The position numbers were made by a program, and so were the translations under genes. Of a stretch of 64,000 bases of DNA, positions 17,950 to 26,988 are shown piece after piece. Location: positions 3,817,909 through 3,881,908 of the forward strand of contig ONZJ01000002.1 of NCBI GenBank assembly GCA_900313005.1, in the 5' to 3' direction. Numbering within the stretch: the stretch's first letter is position 1; each line of letters begins with the position of its first letter. The notes under the pieces were generated by a model. It worked only from the letters and a program-made list of their open reading frames with translations. It searched no databases and was not told where the DNA came from. The DNA comes from Rhodobacteraceae bacterium EL129 (lineage in GTDB: Bacteria > Pseudomonadota > Alphaproteobacteria > Rhodobacterales > Rhodobacteraceae).

Positions 17950-18378
17950 TCAGACGTTGGCGTTTTTGGTGGTATGATACGTCAAGGCGTGACGGATCAG
18001 GTGTGTCAGACGCTCTGGTTCGATCTGATCGGGGTGATCAAATAGAATGGCCCGGTTGCCGTCCAGTTTGTCCCATCCCGGAAAGGCCTGCGCATAGCTG
18101 GTGATGATACTCGACTGGCAATGAGCAAAGATGGCGAAACTTGCGTCCTTGTGCGGGCCCAATCGTAATGTTGATCCCTTGGGAGCGATGTAAGCTGGTT
18201 GCCCCCAACGCAGGGTTTCCTCAATCGGCTCTGAAAGGCTTCGCGCAACGTTGAGTATCAACCCACGCAATTGTAAAACACCCATTCGTGTTGCGGCATC
18301 GTAGCAGTCTATCACCTCGGAAATCGAGGTTGAGAGTGCAGGAATGGCGGGATATAGCGTTGAGGTCATGACGGTCAC
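17950..18378 (-). CDS. DUF1801 domain protein
   Basis: A 142-residue single-domain protein with the DUF1801 pattern ETLRWGQPAYIAPKGSTLRLG in the middle and a mixed alpha/beta remainder. The YdhG-like fold is shared with eukaryotic-type GYF/CyaY-like small proteins, but the biochemical role is unknown. It is divergent from a WYL-domain regulator, with a palindrome in the intergenic region, so it is the obvious candidate target of that regulator. Its stop codon abuts that of rnr. An in-frame ATG at 18369 is an alternative start. Confidence 0.75.
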   Translation of the reverse strand: MTVMTSTLYPAIPALSTSISEVIDCYDAATRMGVLQLRGLILNVARSLSEPIEETLRWGQPAYIAPKGSTLRLGPHKDASFAIFAHCQSSIITSYAQAFPGWDKLDGNRAILFDHPDQIEPERLTHLIRHALTYHTTKNANV

Positions 18379-18393
18379 TTAGCACAATGATGG

Positions 18394-18408
18394 TGACACT
18401 TACTGTCA
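18394..18408. promoter_or_regulatory. Palindrome TGACA-N5-TGTCA, candidate operator
   Basis: A perfect inverted repeat (TGACACTTACTGTCA) in the divergent region between the DUF1801 gene and the WYL regulator. Its position over both likely promoters suggests autoregulation by the adjacent regulator. A closely similar 15-mer (TGACACATTCTGTCA, 13 of 15 identical) occurs at 36722-36736. The binding protein is inferred, not known. Confidence 0.5.
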
Positions 18409-18431
18409 GGATGTGCGACCATAGTCACAAA

Positions 18432-19124
18432 ATGAGCAGAACCCACCGACTTTTCCAACTGATGCAAGCCCTGCGCATGGCCCCGCCCCCTGCGACTGCG
18501 TCTGAACTGGCGCAAACCCTGGGGGTGTCGCCGCGCACGGTGTACCGCGATATTGAAACGCTGCGGTCGCTAGGAGCGGTGATTGATGGCGAATCTGGCT
18601 TTGGCTACACGTTGATTGAAGATGCGGCCATGCCGCCGCTTAGCTTTGACACGGATGAACTAGAGGCTTTGGTTCTTGGCCTGCGAGAGGTTGGAGAAGT
18701 CGGAGATCCGGCCCTCGCCAAGGCTGCAGCAAATGCGCTGGGCAAGTTGCGTGCGCGGTTGCCTGCGGCTCAGGCTCACCGGTTGGAACATGCCGTGCTG
18801 ACCGCCCGGCGGTTTTCACGCATGCCCGAGCCGGGTGTTGATCCGTCGTTGCTGCGTCAGGCGGCCTGGGATGAAAAGCGCATTCGGTTTGACTATTCCG
18901 ATGCCGAAGGCCGCCCCACCAACCGCGAAGTTGATCCGTTGTCGATCGTCTATATGCAAGCTTCGCACTGTTTGCTGGCCTTTTGCCATTTGCGGCAGGA
19001 CTTCCGGGCATTTCGTCTGGATCGCATGCGGAACTTTGAGCTGACCGAAGCCTCGTTCCGCCCGCGCCGTGTGCCTTTGTTGCGGGAATATCTGGCGCGG
19101 ATCAAAGAAGAAGAGCATGGATAA
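18432..19124 (+). CDS. YafY-type transcriptional regulator (HTH + WYL domain)
   Basis: A 230-residue cytoplasmic regulator. Residues 1-60 contain a DeoR-like winged helix-turn-helix (ASELAQTLGVSPRTVYRDI, then TLRSLGAVID), and residues about 130-225 form a WYL-type ligand-binding domain, here with SIVYMQASHCLLAFCHLRQDFRAFRLDRM. WYL domains sense small ligands or nucleic-acid cues. It is divergent from the DUF1801 gene across about 55 bases that hold a perfect palindrome. The ATG at 18432 starts the domain exactly; an in-frame start at 18387 would run through the palindrome. Confidence 0.85.
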   Translation: MSRTHRLFQLMQALRMAPPPATASELAQTLGVSPRTVYRDIETLRSLGAVIDGESGFGYTLIEDAAMPPLSFDTDELEALVLGLREVGEVGDPALAKAAANALGKLRARLPAAQAHRLEHAVLTARRFSRMPEPGVDPSLLRQAAWDEKRIRFDYSDAEGRPTNREVDPLSIVYMQASHCLLAFCHLRQDFRAFRLDRMRNFELTEASFRPRRVPLLREYLARIKEEEHG

Positions 19125-19219
19125 GCGGCTGATTGCGCGCTTTGAAACTCGATTCTTTTGATTCTCATCGGTTCGCGCTACCATGTCCTCAACGACATAT
19201 AACAATAAAGGGCCGGGCA

Positions 19220-20560
19220 ATGCGTATTTGTGTTTTGGGGGCCGTCGTCACAGGCATACTCTCTGCAACCGCCGCCTGGGCCGGGCCGGTTGAGACCTCC
19301 TTGCGACCTCATTTGCGGCCGGGCACGGTCACGCCGATGGATGTGGTTGTGATGCTGGACGTCCCGGTGAACGCCATTCGGCCGGTCTTGCGACCTGACA
19401 CCCTGCAAGCCAAGCCCGACGCCTTGATCAAAGTGGCGACCTCGAACAAAGCTTTTGATCGCTGGATCGACGGGTTTCGCGGACGTGCATTGGCAGCCGG
19501 GATCAAGAAAAGCGTCTTCAACAATGCGTTCCGCGGCATTCAGTACAACACCGATGTGATCGATAAGGATCGCAATCAGGCCGAATTCAAGAAACAAATC
19601 TGGGACTATCTGGACAGTGCGGCCTCGCCCGACCGGGTCAGCGAAGGCCAAAAGGCATTGCGCAAACACCGCCGCGTTCTGGAGCAGATCGAGCGTTCTT
19701 ACGGCGTTGAGAAAGAAGTGGTCACGGCTGTCTGGGGGCTTGAAAGCCGCTATGGCACGCGCATGGGTGACATCAACGTGATCGAGGCGATGGCGACATT
19801 GGCCTATGACGGACGGCGCGGGGTGTTCTTTGAAAAACAGCTGATTGCCGCGCTGAAGATTCTGCAATCGGGTGATGTGGCGCCGCGTAATATGACCGGC
19901 TCCTGGGCTGGCGCGATGGGTCACACGCAGTTTATTCCGACCTCGTACCTGGCCTATGCAGTGGATGCCACGGGCGATGGCAAACGCGATATCTGGTCCA
20001 AGAACAACCCGGCGGATGCTTTGGCCTCGACGGCTGCCTATCTGAAGCGCTTTGGATGGGTCAAAGGCATGCCCTGGGGCTTGGAAGTGAAAGTGCCAAA
20101 AGGGTTCAAACCGGGCAATGCTAAACGTATGCCTTCGGACTGGGCGGCGCGGGGTGTGACGGACATCAATGGCCGTGCGATCAAGAACTACGGATCAGCG
20201 CGTATCCTCATGCCTGCGGGCAATGCAGGTGCCAAGTTCATGGTGTTCAAGAACTTTGACGTGATCAAACGCTACAACAACGCCGATGCTTATGCGATTG
20301 GCGTGGGCCATTTGGGCGACCGGATCGGTGGTGGGCCTGCCATACAGGCCAAGTGGCCACGCGGATACACGCCTGTAACGTTCGAGCAGCGCAAGGAAAT
20401 CCAGAAGCGGTTGAAGCGCAAAGGCTATCCGCTGGAGAAGATCGACGGGTTGATTGGGCCGAATACTGTGAAGTCGATCAAAGGGTTTCAGGCCTCGATT
20501 GGCGTGAAGCAGGATGGCTTTCCGTCAGCCGAATTGCTGCAGCAGCTCAGACGTAACTAA
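19220..20560 (+). CDS. Lytic murein transglycosylase, MltB family with peptidoglycan-binding domain
   Basis: A 446-residue periplasmic enzyme that cleaves the MurNAc-GlcNAc bond of peptidoglycan. A signal peptide (cleavage near AWAG, residues 19-22) is followed by the SLT_2/MltB domain (about 73-370), with the catalytic Glu175 in VWGLESRYG and the GAMGHTQFIPTSY segment. A PG_binding_1 domain is at the C-terminus (about 385-445, PLEKIDGLIGPNTVKSIKGF). The frame is open to 19133, but the signal peptide sets the start at 19220. It is convergent with an esterase gene. Confidence 0.92.
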   Translation: MRICVLGAVVTGILSATAAWAGPVETSLRPHLRPGTVTPMDVVVMLDVPVNAIRPVLRPDTLQAKPDALIKVATSNKAFDRWIDGFRGRALAAGIKKSVFNNAFRGIQYNTDVIDKDRNQAEFKKQIWDYLDSAASPDRVSEGQKALRKHRRVLEQIERSYGVEKEVVTAVWGLESRYGTRMGDINVIEAMATLAYDGRRGVFFEKQLIAALKILQSGDVAPRNMTGSWAGAMGHTQFIPTSYLAYAVDATGDGKRDIWSKNNPADALASTAAYLKRFGWVKGMPWGLEVKVPKGFKPGNAKRMPSDWAARGVTDINGRAIKNYGSARILMPAGNAGAKFMVFKNFDVIKRYNNADAYAIGVGHLGDRIGGGPAIQAKWPRGYTPVTFEQRKEIQKRLKRKGYPLEKIDGLIGPNTVKSIKGFQASIGVKQDGFPSAELLQQLRRN

Positions 20561-20565
20561 AGCGT

Positions 20566-21516
20566 TTAGTCCGCCACAGGCAGATCTGCGTTTCCCGTAA
20601 AGAAATCAAGGATGTATTCGGAGGCCTCCAGATCCTGGTTCTGACCACCGGCACGTTTGACCCAATCGGCGTTCCGGAGTTTCGGCTGGGGAATGATGTG
20701 GCCGGCGCCTTCCATTCTGAGGAGGCGAACAGACCCATCGGGTGTGTCGCAACTGCTCCACCAGATCAGGCGGATCTTGCTGTTGTCTTCCGGGACGATG
20801 TCGGGCAATTCATGCCAGTTTTGTCGTTGGCACCCATGGGCCTGCACGAATATGTGCATCGTTTCAGGAACGGACAGGGTGCGCCCTCCCGGATACACCC
20901 ATCCATCGTAGGCCAGTATCCGGTCATGTGTTCCAGCAAGAGCGGTGTATGGCACGATCTTCGGATCACAGTCTTTTGCGGCATGATCCTGAATTGAAGC
21001 AATCATCGTGATGACACCTGCAAAGGGATGATCTGGGCGACACATAAACTGAAACGACAGCAGCGCCCCATTGGAATTCCCGACCAGATACACTTCGTCT
21101 TCAAGCGCGATGCCATTGGCGACCAAGTCATCTATGACACTTTCGACAAAACCCAAATCATCCACCAGTTCACCAGTTTCCGGATGCTTTGCGCGGTCGT
21201 ATGAGGTCGAAACCGCCCATTCTCCGGCCAGAGAAGACGGATAGGCAACGGCAAACCCATGCTGGCGGGCCTGTTCATCCAGACTTTCCCAAGCAAGATT
21301 TTGATAGTTGCTTTCGACCAGTTTTCTTTGGCGTTCTTCATCGCGCCAACTGTGCAAGTAGACAATCAGCGGACGCGGGGCTTCGCCTGTGTTCTCAAGC
21401 CAGACTCTGCGATCCAGCCCCTCGTATTCTAGCGACAGTAAGTCCGCCGTCGCTGTTGTCGCGCCGCACAGAAAGAAACACAGAGAACACCAAAGCAATC
21501 GTCGCATAGCTTTCAC
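20566..21516 (-). CDS. Exported PHB depolymerase/feruloyl esterase-like alpha/beta hydrolase
   Basis: A 316-residue protein with a signal peptide (about 1-24, ending ATATA). The hydrolase core shows LIVYLHSW (oxyanion-hole strand), VYLVGNSNGALLS with the GxSxG nucleophile Ser148, and an FQFMCRPDHPFAG segment typical of the LpqC/PhaZ-depolymerase-like group; the late His is in GAGHIIPQ. The substrate is unknown. A link to the PHB genes phaA/phaB about 11 kb away would be speculative. Confidence 0.8.
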   Translation of the reverse strand: MKAMRRLLWCSLCFFLCGATTATADLLSLEYEGLDRRVWLENTGEAPRPLIVYLHSWRDEERQRKLVESNYQNLAWESLDEQARQHGFAVAYPSSLAGEWAVSTSYDRAKHPETGELVDDLGFVESVIDDLVANGIALEDEVYLVGNSNGALLSFQFMCRPDHPFAGVITMIASIQDHAAKDCDPKIVPYTALAGTHDRILAYDGWVYPGGRTLSVPETMHIFVQAHGCQRQNWHELPDIVPEDNSKIRLIWWSSCDTPDGSVRLLRMEGAGHIIPQPKLRNADWVKRAGGQNQDLEASEYILDFFTGNADLPVAD

Positions 21517-21599
21517 ACCCTTTGTAAAACGCCATTCCTACTGATCAGTATACCAGCAAGACACGCCCGTTTAACCACGGTGGCGTTTTTGTTGGTGCT

Positions 21600-22619
21600 T
21601 CAGTCAAACGTCCCGGCGACCCGGCCCAGCAGCATGAAGGCGCGGGCAGTGCGGGTGTCGGAGAGGTTGGAAATCTCGCCGTCGCTGGCGGTCTCGGCAA
21701 AGTCCGAGATCATCCGGTCAAACTTGCGCAAAAAGTGATGTGCCGCATCGCGGAAGATCGGGTCGGAGCGCATACGTGTGGCTGTCAATGCCAGCGAGGA
21801 GCGATCTCGTACACCGCCCAGGGTGGCGATCTGACGGCCACGCTCTCCGGCGGCAAAGCGGCGCCAGATTTCTGAGCGTGCCATGTCGGGGCGCAGATCG
21901 TCCATATAGATGCCGTCCTGGCTGAGCAGGGTCAGAACGTCCTGGCTGGCCTGTATGAGCTGCGCTGTGGGCCGGTCTTTCAAAGCGCGGCGCAAAGAGG
22001 CAAAGCCCACCTTGTCCTCGGCGGTTTCTGGGAAATTGAGCGCGCGGATGAAATCTTCGTGGTCCAGCGGTGGCTGAATGTCTTCGGCTGTTGTGCCCAG
22101 GGGCAATGCCACCTGATCATCGCTTCCTGTGCTCTGCGCCGGCTGAGGCGCTGCGGTGCGAGGGGGCAGGGGCTGTCGGGACGACGAAAATGTGGCCAGG
22201 GCTGTTTCTGTCTTGCGTTGGGCCGCTGCAATCTCGTCCAGTTTCCTGGTCACCGAGGGTTCGGCCGTGGCGTGTTGCGCCTGTGCCTGGTTCAGGTAGG
22301 CCTGCCGGATCGCATCAATCGAGGCCTGCAATCGTTTGCTTTCTTCCCGGAAGATGCGGCTTGATTTGGTGGCCGTGGTCACAACCCAGATCATGGCGAC
22401 AGGCAAAAACACTGTCATCAGCACCATGACGAACCGCAAGGCACCGCCTGATTCAGAAAATGCGCCTGCGGGTTCCAGCACCAGAAAAAAGATCAGCGTC
22501 AGGGCAAACCACACCAAAGACAGCGCAATCGCAACCACCTCGATGGTCGAGAGCGATTCCTGTCTTGCTTTGTCGTAAATCCCCAAAGAAGGAGAGGGTG
22601 TGTCGCGCCGGTTAGGCAT
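21600..22619 (-). CDS. Two-TM coiled-coil membrane protein, unknown function
   Basis: A 339-residue protein with two N-terminal membrane helices (about residues 26-50 and 62-83), then a likely coiled coil (RIFREESKRLQASIDAIRQA and on, about 90-150), a Pro/Gln-rich linker and a helical C-terminal domain (about 190-335) containing RALKDRPTAQLIQASQDVLTLL. The family is not recognised. The topology suggests a large cytoplasmic or periplasmic coiled-coil body on a hairpin anchor. It lies 14 bases after greA in the same direction, so the two may share a transcript. Confidence 0.72.
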   Translation of the reverse strand: MPNRRDTPSPSLGIYDKARQESLSTIEVVAIALSLVWFALTLIFFLVLEPAGAFSESGGALRFVMVLMTVFLPVAMIWVVTTATKSSRIFREESKRLQASIDAIRQAYLNQAQAQHATAEPSVTRKLDEIAAAQRKTETALATFSSSRQPLPPRTAAPQPAQSTGSDDQVALPLGTTAEDIQPPLDHEDFIRALNFPETAEDKVGFASLRRALKDRPTAQLIQASQDVLTLLSQDGIYMDDLRPDMARSEIWRRFAAGERGRQIATLGGVRDRSSLALTATRMRSDPIFRDAAHHFLRKFDRMISDFAETASDGEISNLSDTRTARAFMLLGRVAGTFD

Positions 22620-22632
22620 GGTGGTTTCCCGC

Positions 22633-23103
22633 TCAGATATAGGCGATCTTTAACACTTCATACGAGCGTTCGCCACCGGGAGTGCGCACTTCGACGCTAT
22701 CGCCCTCATCTTTGCCGATCAGCGCGCGGGCGATGGGTGATTTGATGTTCAAAAGCCCGGCTTCGATGTTGGCTTCGTGTTCGCCGACGATCTGATAGGT
22801 CTTCTCTTCGTCAGTGTCCTCATCAACCAAAGTGACGGTGGCGCCAAATTTGATCGTGCCGGACAAGGATTTGGGATCAATCACATCGGCAAGGCTGATC
22901 ACGCCTTCGATTTCCTTGATCCGCCCTTCGATGAAGGACTGCTTTTCCTTGGCCGAGTGATATTCGGCATTTTCGGACAGATCCCCATGTTCGCGTGCTT
23001 CAGCAATCGCGCGGATGATGGCCGGGCGTTCCTCGGACTTGAGGTGCTTCAATTCGGTTTCCAGAGCGGTAAAGCCGCCATGGGTCATTGGAATCTTGTC
23101 CAT
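22633..23103 (-). CDS. greA: Transcription elongation factor GreA
   Basis: Stimulates RNA cleavage by backtracked RNA polymerase. The 156-residue protein has the N-terminal coiled coil ([39 protein letters not shown], with the tip acidic residues D and E in GDLSENAEY) and the C-terminal FKBP-like domain ending in [10 protein letters not shown]. The frame is open to 23196, but the normal GreA N-terminus ([10 protein letters not shown]) sets the start at 23103. Confidence 0.95.
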   Translation of the reverse strand: MDKIPMTHGGFTALETELKHLKSEERPAIIRAIAEAREHGDLSENAEYHSAKEKQSFIEGRIKEIEGVISLADVIDPKSLSGTIKFGATVTLVDEDTDEEKTYQIVGEHEANIEAGLLNIKSPIARALIGKDEGDSVEVRTPGGERSYEVLKIAYI

Positions 23104-23522
23104 TATGCAAATCCGTTTGTTTGGTGCGGTCTGGTACGGGGTCCGGGACCGGGATGCAACTCTATCAGCATGGGGGAAGATGCCTGCGTTTTGCAAGAGG
23201 CGATAAGATGCCGGTTTGCGGTCCGTTGGCGCGTCACATCATTCGACGGCTTTCCCGCGCCGTGCCGTAGTGTGACGTCCGAACGGACGGGCATAAGACA
23301 CAAGGCCAATAGTGGTGAGGTGAACTGCGACGTTGGCACCAACAGCGCAGTGGCTTGCAGAGAAAAAGTCGATTGGCAGGAAAGGGCGGAATATTATGTC
23401 TTTTCCTGCCGCATTTCCGAACTTTAACGTCGCGACGCAATTGACGATATGCCGCAAGGAACGCTAAGCAACCTCGGACTATATATGCGCCATGCCTTGG
23501 CCCGTGAGTGAGGAAGTGACTG
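23104..23522. other. Divergent intergenic region between greA and the ETF-QO gene
   Basis: About 420 bases without a supported gene. It must contain the promoters of greA (minus) and of the ETF-ubiquinone oxidoreductase gene (plus). The clearest structure is an inverted repeat of 9 bp, GGCAGGAAA at 23375-23383 and TTTCCTGCC at 23402-23410, with an 18-base spacer, lying about 115 bases upstream of the oxidoreductase start. It may be an operator or a 5' leader hairpin. Open frames across the region are shadows or random. Confidence 0.5.
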
Positions 23523-25157
23523 ATGTCCGATATTGAACGCGAAGCAATGGAATACGACGTGGTGATCGTCGGCGCTGGTCCTGCGGGTCTGAGTGCTGCG
23601 ATCCGTCTGAAGCAGCTGGACCCCTCACGCGAGGTTGTTGTGCTGGAAAAGGGCTCGGAAGTGGGTGCGCATATTCTGTCCGGTGCGGTGCTCGACCCAT
23701 GTGGTCTTGATGCGCTGATCCCCGATTGGAAAGAAAAAGGCGCACCACTGAACGTTCCGGTGAAGGACGACAATTTCTATATGCTGGGCGAGGCCGGCCA
23801 GATCCGTATCCCCAACTTCCCCATGCCACCTTTGATGAACAACCACGGTAACTACATCGTGTCGATGGGCAATGTCTGCCGCTGGATGGCTGAACAGGCC
23901 GAAGAGCTGGGCGTTGAGATTTTCCCAGGCATGGCATGTTCTGAGCTGGTGTTTGGCGACAATGGTGAAGTGAAGGGCGTGGTGGCCGGGGTGTTTGGCC
24001 TAGAGGCCGATGGCTCAATCGGTGAAAACACCGAGCCGGGGATGGAACTACATGGCAAATACGTATTCCTCTCTGAAGGTGTGCGTGGCAGCTTGTCGAA
24101 GGAAGTGATCGCCAAATACGACCTGGCCAAAGGCAAAGAGCCGCAGAAATACGGCATCGGTATGAAGGAAATCTGGGAGATTGATCCAGAGAAGCACCGC
24201 GAAGGCAGTGTGACCCACACAATGGGCTGGCCCCTGGGCAGCAAAGCTGGCGGTGGATCGTTCATCTATCACCTGGACAACAACCAGGTTTACGTCGGTT
24301 TCGTGGTGCACCTGAACTACAAGAACCCGCATCTGTTCCCCTACATGGAATTCCAGCAATTCAAGCATCATCCAATGGTGGCCGAATTGCTGAAGGGCGG
24401 CAAACGCGTGGCTTACGGCGCGCGGGCAATCTCCGAAGGCGGATACCAGTCGATGCCCAAGATGGTCGCCCCCGGCGTGGCGTTGCTGGGCTGCTCGGTT
24501 GGCATGGTCAACGTGCCGCGGATCAAGGGCAACCACAACGCAATGCTGTCCGGTATGGCCGCAGCCGAGGCCGCGCATGAGGCGATTGAATCTGGTCGTG
24601 CCTCAGATGAGCTGAGCGATTACGAGACCGAAGTGCGTAACGGTGCCATCGGCAAAGATCTCAAGAAGGTGCGCAATGTCAAACCCATGTGGTCCAAGCA
24701 TGGTCTGCTGGCCAGCCTGATGGTGGGCGGCTTTGACATGTGGTGCAACACGCTGGGCTTCTCACTGCTGGGCACACTCAAGCACGGTAAGTCGGATGCC
24801 GAGGCCACCGAAGAGGCCTCCAAGCACAAGCCGATTGATTATCCGAAACCCGATGGCAAGCTCAGCTTTGATCGGTTGACCAACGTCAGCTTCTCGATGA
24901 CCAACCACGAGGAAAGCCAGCCGGCGCACCTGCATCTGACAGATGCAAGCGTGCCGATGTCGATCAACATGCCGAAATTCGCCGAGCCCGCGCAGCGCTA
25001 TTGCCCAGCGGGTGTGTACGAGGTGGTGGATGATCAGTTTGTGATCAACTTCCAGAACTGCGTGCACTGCAAAACCTGTGACATCAAAGATCCCAGCCAA
25101 AACATCACCTGGGTCACGCCACAGGGTGGAGACGGGCCAAACTATCCCAACATGTGA
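23523..25157 (+). CDS. Electron transfer flavoprotein-ubiquinone oxidoreductase
   Basis: Passes electrons from ETF to ubiquinone at the inner membrane, linking fatty-acid and amino-acid dehydrogenases, such as the acyl-CoA dehydrogenase at 3122, to respiration. The 544 residues are the normal length. The N-terminal FAD site is VVIVGAGPAGLSAAIRLKQL and the C-terminal 4Fe-4S cluster region is CPAGVYEV then NCVHCKTCDIKDP. The start has GAGGAAG upstream. A strong terminator follows directly. Confidence 0.95.
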   Translation: MSDIEREAMEYDVVIVGAGPAGLSAAIRLKQLDPSREVVVLEKGSEVGAHILSGAVLDPCGLDALIPDWKEKGAPLNVPVKDDNFYMLGEAGQIRIPNFPMPPLMNNHGNYIVSMGNVCRWMAEQAEELGVEIFPGMACSELVFGDNGEVKGVVAGVFGLEADGSIGENTEPGMELHGKYVFLSEGVRGSLSKEVIAKYDLAKGKEPQKYGIGMKEIWEIDPEKHREGSVTHTMGWPLGSKAGGGSFIYHLDNNQVYVGFVVHLNYKNPHLFPYMEFQQFKHHPMVAELLKGGKRVAYGARAISEGGYQSMPKMVAPGVALLGCSVGMVNVPRIKGNHNAMLSGMAAAEAAHEAIESGRASDELSDYETEVRNGAIGKDLKKVRNVKPMWSKHGLLASLMVGGFDMWCNTLGFSLLGTLKHGKSDAEATEEASKHKPIDYPKPDGKLSFDRLTNVSFSMTNHEESQPAHLHLTDASVPMSINMPKFAEPAQRYCPAGVYEVVDDQFVINFQNCVHCKTCDIKDPSQNITWVTPQGGDGPNYPNM

Positions 25158-25178
25158 TCACTTCTTTGCCAAGTGATG

Positions 25179-25207
25179 GGGCGGCGCAGCAATTGCGCCG
25201 CCCTTTT
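25179..25207 (+). terminator. Rho-independent terminator after ETF-QO
   Basis: A perfect 9-bp GC-rich stem (GGGCGGCGC at 25179-25187 with GCGCCGCCC at 25195-25203), a 7-base loop and TTTT. Confidence 0.85.
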
Positions 25208-25272
25208 CATTGCCACGGCGGGGTGCACATACTACCTTTGCACGGCAGCAGTCATAAAACAGGCAGATCAGC

Positions 25273-26988
25273 GTGAAAACAGGTGTCATTCTAACCCTAG
25301 CCGCAGCTTTGGTGCTGGGTGCCCCCGTACCACCCGTCAAGGCAGATGAACCCATCGGATCGTATCTGGCGGCGCGTCAGGCCCGTTATGACAATGATTT
25401 CGCCACCGCTGCGCGTTACTTTACGCAGGCGTTGACCAAAGATCCTTCGAACCCTGAAATACTGGAAAGCGCCGTTGTTGCGCATTTGTCCTTGGGCAAT
25501 TTGGACACGGCCCTGCCGATCGCCAAAAAGATCGAAGCTGACGGCTTGATGAGCCAGGTCACCCATATGGTTCTGATGGCCGACGAAGTGAATCGCGAAG
25601 CCTATGACGATGTGTTCAAACGCATCGAGGAAAACCGAGGCATCGGGGCCTTGGCGGATGGTCTTGTTTTGGCGTGGGCGCATCGTGGCAAAGGCCAGAT
25701 GGATGAGGCCCTCGCCCAGTTTGATAAAGTTGCTGCGGAACGCGGCCTGCGCAGTTTCGCGATTTATCACAAAGGTTTGGCGCTGGCCTCGGTCGGGGAT
25801 TATGAAAGTGCCGAAAAGATATTTTCAGGCGAGGTAGATGGTCCCATCCAACGCACACGTCTGGGCACGATTGCATGGGTCGAAATCCTTAGCCAGCTTG
25901 AGCGCAATGACGATGCAGTTAAAATCCTGACGGATACCTTTGGCCCTGTCGCTGATCCGGAAATCACAGATTTGTCTGAACGGCTTGCCGCTGGTGAGAC
26001 CTTGCCGTTCACACGCATTCGGTCAGCACAGGAAGGCGTGGCCGAAGTGTTCTTCACCCTTGGTCAGGCCCTGCTGGCAGAGAGCTCAGAGGACTACGTT
26101 CTGCTGTATGCGCGCGTCGCCGAGTATCTGAAGCCTGATCATATAGATGCGTTGATCATGACGGCCGAGCTGCTTGAGGCTTTGGAAAACTACGATCTGG
26201 CAAATGAGGCCTACAAACGCGTGCCCCGAGAGCATCCCAATTTTCATGTGGCCGAACTGGGCCGTAGCGAATCGCTGCGACGGGCGGGCAAGATCGACAC
26301 CGCCATCGAAGTGCTGACACAGCTGACGAAAACCCATGCCGAACTGCCATTGGTGCATGTCACTTCAGGTGATCTCTACCGGCAGGAAGAGCAGTGGGAG
26401 AAGTCTATCGCGGCCTATGATCGCGCGGTTGAGATCTACGATGCTCAGGGCAGCGATCAGTGGTTTGTCTTCTATGCTCGCGCCATTGCACACGAACGTT
26501 TGGACAATTGGGCGAATGCCGAGGCCGATTTCCGAAAGGCACTCGATCTTAGTCCGGGCCAACCTTCGGTGCTGAACTATCTTGGCTATTCCATGGTGGA
26601 AAAGCAGATCAATCTGGACGAAGCGCTGGACATGATCGAGCGTGCTGTCGCGGCGCAGCCCAATTCGGGGTACATCGTGGATAGCCTGGGTTGGGTCTTG
26701 TACCGGCTTGGTCGCTATGACGAGGCGATTGTCCACATGGAACGCGCCGCCGAGCTGGAACCGGTCGATCCGGTCGTCAACGATCATCTGGGCGACGTTT
26801 TATGGGCCGTGGGCCGCTTCACCGAAGCCGAGTTTCAATGGAAACGGGCCTTGTCATTCGTGAATGAGGACGCACCGACACCCGACATGGATGCAGACCG
26901 CGTGCGGCGCAAAATCGAAGTTGGACTGGATACCGTACTTGAAGAAGAAGGCGAGCCTCCGCTTCGGATGACATCTGACGATGGTTAA
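25273..26988 (+). CDS. Exported tetratricopeptide-repeat protein
   Basis: A 571-residue protein with a signal peptide (about residues 1-24, ending VKADE) and many TPR units through the rest, for example around residues 33-66 (YLAARQARYDNDFATAARYF), 365-430 and 460-545 (GWVLYRLGRYDEAIVHMERA). TPR proteins of this size in the alphaproteobacterial envelope act as scaffolds; the partner is unknown. The start is GTG at 25273. The 3' end overlaps ispE by 8 bases, an arrangement I have seen described in Rhodobacteraceae, and suggests coupling. Confidence 0.85.
   Translation: MKTGVILTLAAALVLGAPVPPVKADEPIGSYLAARQARYDNDFATAARYFTQALTKDPSNPEILESAVVAHLSLGNLDTALPIAKKIEADGLMSQVTHMVLMADEVNREAYDDVFKRIEENRGIGALADGLVLAWAHRGKGQMDEALAQFDKVAAERGLRSFAIYHKGLALASVGDYESAEKIFSGEVDGPIQRTRLGTIAWVEILSQLERNDDAVKILTDTFGPVADPEITDLSERLAAGETLPFTRIRSAQEGVAEVFFTLGQALLAESSEDYVLLYARVAEYLKPDHIDALIMTAELLEALENYDLANEAYKRVPREHPNFHVAELGRSESLRRAGKIDTAIEVLTQLTKTHAELPLVHVTSGDLYRQEEQWEKSIAAYDRAVEIYDAQGSDQWFVFYARAIAHERLDNWANAEADFRKALDLSPGQPSVLNYLGYSMVEKQINLDEALDMIERAVAAQPNSGYIVDSLGWVLYRLGRYDEAIVHMERAAELEPVDPVVNDHLGDVLWAVGRFTEAEFQWKRALSFVNEDAPTPDMDADRVRRKIEVGLDTVLEEEGEPPLRMTSDDG

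Noticed and set aside
22777-23427. 216-residue open frame on the plus strand across greA and its upstream region
   Set aside because: It is antisense to greA, composed of residues typical of reverse-frame translation in G+C-rich DNA, and has no domain.
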